A stretch of 64,000 nt of DNA from Colimorpha sp045597845 (GTDB lineage: Bacteria; Bacteroidota; Bacteroidia; Bacteroidales; P3): NCBI GenBank assembly GCA_045597845.1, contig JAZLKZ010000121.1:22915-86914 (forward strand). Reading direction: 5' to 3'. This document shows positions 62,276-64,000 of this stretch, one piece after another. The stretch's first letter is position 1, and each line of letters begins with the position of its first letter. The notes under the pieces are model-generated. The model was not told where the DNA came from. It did no database searches and saw only the letters and a program-made list of their open reading frames with translations. A program made the translations under genes and the position numbers.

Positions 62276-62617
62276 TTATCTTTTGCGTTTCTTTTTGTCG
62301 GGTTGAATAGGCGTCAATTCAAATGGTGGTCCTGCTGTGAGTCCAATGCCGATCGTGTCCAGGTCTTCGGCTATCTTTGAGATTTTTATCGTCTCTTGAT
62401 ATTGCTTCTGCATCATGATTTTGTGTTCTCGCAAAAATTCGACACGTTCTTTGGTGGCTTCCTTGTCTTTGACCAATTTCTCCACGCGGTATCTGTTCGA
62501 CACCACCACCAGGGCGTAAAACAAGATGAGCAGCATCAGGGGTATCTGCTTCATGACGCTTTTCTTTTTCAAGAAATCGCCTCCGAGTATCTCTACCAAT
62601 GTGGGTCGTTTTGCCAT
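62276..62617 (-). CDS. ftsL: FtsL-like division protein
   Basis: A 113-residue bitopic protein with a membrane helix at residues ~26-42 (PLMLLILFYALVVVSN) followed by a coiled coil rich in Glu, Lys and Leu. FtsL sequences are poorly conserved, so the call rests on size, topology and position between rsmH and ftsI. It starts 4 nt after the rsmH stop. The Lys/Arg-rich tail (KKKRKR) is unusual for the periplasmic end. Confidence 0.8.
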   Translation of the reverse strand: MAKRPTLVEILGGDFLKKKSVMKQIPLMLLILFYALVVVSNRYRVEKLVKDKEATKERVEFLREHKIMMQKQYQETIKISKIAEDLDTIGIGLTAGPPFELTPIQPDKKKRKR

Positions 62618-62621
62618 GGTG

Positions 62622-63527
62622 CTATTGTTTTTTCTCTGCTATTCTTAGTTTTGCGCTGCGAGAGCGGTTGTTGCGCTGCAATTCCTCCTCGCCGGGAGTG
62701 ATTGCTTTGCGTGATATTTGGGCAAACGTGGTCAAGGGGTTGCCGAAAAAGTCTTTTTCGAGCTTTCCTTCAAAATTGCCTGTTTTGATGAAGTTTTTCA
62801 CCAATCGGTCTTCCAGCGAGTGATAGGCTATCACTACCAGTCTCCCGCCGGGGCGGAGTACCTGCGCCGATTGTTCCAGCATGAGCTGCAGCGCTTCCAG
62901 TTCGCCGTTTACTTCTATGCGTAGCGCCTGGAACAGCATTGCGAGGAATTTGTTTTCCTGCCCGTGTGGAAGATGTCGTTTTACGGCGTCGCGTAGCTCG
63001 AAAGTGGTGGTGATGGGAGCGGTGCGCCGTTGTGTGCAGATGCTTTTTGCCATGGCGCGGGCGTTGGGGAGTTCGCCGTACAGCGTCAGCACTTTAGCCA
63101 ATTCGTCTTCTTCGTAATCGTTCACAAGTTCTTGTGCAGAGAGTGCCTGGCGCTGGTCCATGCGCAGGTCCAGCGTGGCGTCGAAGCGGGTGGAGAAGCC
63201 TCTGGCAGCTTCGTCGAACTGATGTGAAGAAACTCCAAGATCGGCGATGAGTCCGTCGATTTGGCGTACGCCGTTGAGTCGGAGAAAGGCCTTCAGATGT
63301 TTGAAATTTTCATGGATGAGTGTGAAACGGGAATCGTCGATGCTGTTTTGTATTGCGTCGGCATCTTGGTCGAAAGCCAAAAGACGCCCGTTTCCGCCGA
63401 GATGCTCCATGATGGCACGGGAATGACCGCCACCGCCGAAAGTCACGTCAACATAGGTGCCTTCGGGTTGGATGTTCAATCCTTCGATGCTCTCGTGGAG
63501 CATAACTGGTTGGTGGTATTCCGTCAT
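62622..63527 (-). CDS. rsmH: 16S rRNA (cytosine-N4) methyltransferase RsmH
   Basis: A 301-residue SAM-dependent enzyme that methylates C1402 of 16S rRNA. It opens with YHQPVMLHESIEGL. The SAM motif is YVDVTFGGGGHSRAI, followed by GLIADLGVSSHQFD and the C-terminal VIAYHSLEDRLVKNF. The start is ATG 63527, as the longer frame to 63596 adds 23 residues that do not match the family and overlaps mraZ. Confidence 0.96.
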   Translation of the reverse strand: MTEYHQPVMLHESIEGLNIQPEGTYVDVTFGGGGHSRAIMEHLGGNGRLLAFDQDADAIQNSIDDSRFTLIHENFKHLKAFLRLNGVRQIDGLIADLGVSSHQFDEAARGFSTRFDATLDLRMDQRQALSAQELVNDYEEDELAKVLTLYGELPNARAMAKSICTQRRTAPITTTFELRDAVKRHLPHGQENKFLAMLFQALRIEVNGELEALQLMLEQSAQVLRPGGRLVVIAYHSLEDRLVKNFIKTGNFEGKLEKDFFGNPLTTFAQISRKAITPGEEELQRNNRSRSAKLRIAEKKQ

Positions 63528-63549
63528 CTTTTTCGTTTTACAATCCTTG

Positions 63550-64000
63550 CTATTCCTCGGCGGGACAGCTTGCTTCGCCTCCCAGCCGTTCGTCAATCAT
63601 CGTTGCGAAGTCGGGGTCGGGAGTTTCGGCATTCATCTCGTTGTAGGTGTCGTAGGCCCAAATTTCGATGTAGTTGCCAGTAGATTGTAAAACGATATCC
63701 TTTGTGGATTTGATGCGGTCTTTCTGCTCTGCCGGAATCAGCAAACGGTCGTTTGTGTCGAGTTCGATGATGTTGCCGTCCGTAAGTTTGCGCAGAATCT
63801 TTCGGTCTTCAATCTTGTAGGGATTGAGCTTTTTCTGGAGCTGTTCTACTTCTGCCTGAAAACTACTGTAGGTCCAAAGTTCCAAACACTTGGCATAGAG
63901 ACTCTGTCGAATGACAAAACGGTTGTCTCCGTCCTCCAACTGACGCTTGAGCGCAATTGGGAACTTGAATCGACCGTTCGAATCAATCTTACAGTATTCT
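63550..64000 (-). CDS. mraZ: MraZ transcriptional regulator, truncated by window edge
   Basis: About 150 residues of the regulator heading the dcw operon. The visible sequence starts EYCKIDSNGRFKFPIALKRQL and shows two AbrB-like repeats, each with D-x-N-G/D-R-(F/L)-x-(F/I)-P: KIDSNGRFKFP and ELDTNDRLLIP. MraZ binds the dcw promoter. The extreme N-terminus lies beyond position 64000. It is 22 nt before rsmH. Confidence 0.93.
   Translation of the reverse strand, partial: EYCKIDSNGRFKFPIALKRQLEDGDNRFVIRQSLYAKCLELWTYSSFQAEVEQLQKKLNPYKIEDRKILRKLTDGNIIELDTNDRLLIPAEQKDRIKSTKDIVLQSTGNYIEIWAYDTYNEMNAETPDPDFATMIDERLGGEASCPAEE

Noticed and set aside
1..64000. CRISPR array or rRNA operon
   Set aside because: No regularly spaced repeats with unique spacers and no rRNA-like sequence were found on reading the window.

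Overview
The window comes from a member of the Bacteroidota, most likely order Bacteroidales (a Prevotella/Bacteroides-like gut lineage). The evidence is the Bacteroidetes-type promoters (TTTG, about 20 nt, TAnnTTTG) in front of several genes, a division/cell-wall (dcw) cluster with the Bacteroidetes gene content (mraZ to ftsZ), methylmalonyl-CoA mutase, a BatA-like VWA protein, an OmpA/PD40/TPR envelope protein, GIN-domain and other lipoproteins, and an IS30-family relic. No rRNA, complete tRNA or CRISPR array was seen. Read on the minus strand, the window ends inside mraZ.

Region 1 (1-7646) is visibly AT-richer than the rest and is a tandem array of small integrative cassettes. Three copies of an 18-bp sequence that reads as a tRNA 3' end (T-stem, acceptor stem, CCA) lie at 135, 2307 and 7629. 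Upstream of each, ending 104 nt before the core, is a pair of 9-bp sites (TTGGYCAYM-like) spaced exactly 11 bp apart. The first two cores also carry a hairpin directly after CCA and one similar site 67-68 nt downstream. This is the layout of a tyrosine-recombinase att site with arm sites. The third core has a plain tRNA-type terminator and no right arm, so it looks like the chromosomal end. The two cassettes bounded this way are about 2.2 kb (a Fic-family AMP-transferase with its probable operator) and about 5.3 kb (a small basic protein, a Cro/C1-type regulator, an unknown protein, a sacsin-like GHKL ATPase with a C-terminal nuclease-like domain, and a second nuclease-like protein). Neither encodes an integrase. 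A third element must lie to the left of the window. The second cassette's operon is a candidate uncharacterised defence system.

Region 2 (7687-12540) holds an internally deleted IS30-family element, a nucleotidyltransferase-like gene, an OmpA-family protein with Asp/Asn/Gly-rich repeats, and a lipoprotein gene with a frameshift after its lipobox.

Region 3 (12576-48326) is housekeeping. It contains aroE; a plus-strand run of an EEP hydrolase, nth, a BatA-like protein, an ABC exporter pair, recJ, ettA and a small secreted protein; a minus-strand run of mutB, miaA, an OmpA/PD40 protein, queD, a secreted nitroreductase, clpX, rodA and mrdA; a plus-strand run of thyA, a mannose-1-phosphate guanylyltransferase, asnS, ribD, a YigZ-family protein, a membrane zincin, a PcrA/UvrD helicase and dtd; and a minus-strand run of a GIN-domain lipoprotein, prmC, mnmA, an MBL-fold hydrolase and an EamA transporter.

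Region 4 (48449-64000, minus) is the dcw operon: mraZ, rsmH, ftsL, a MurD C-terminal-domain-only protein, a PASTA penicillin-binding protein, murE, mraY, ftsW, murG, murC, ftsQ, ftsA, ftsZ, then a terminator. Two things are unusual. murD is missing from its expected place between mraY and ftsW, while a MurD C-terminal domain lacking the conserved lysine sits upstream. MurC carries a His/Glu/Cys-rich insertion.
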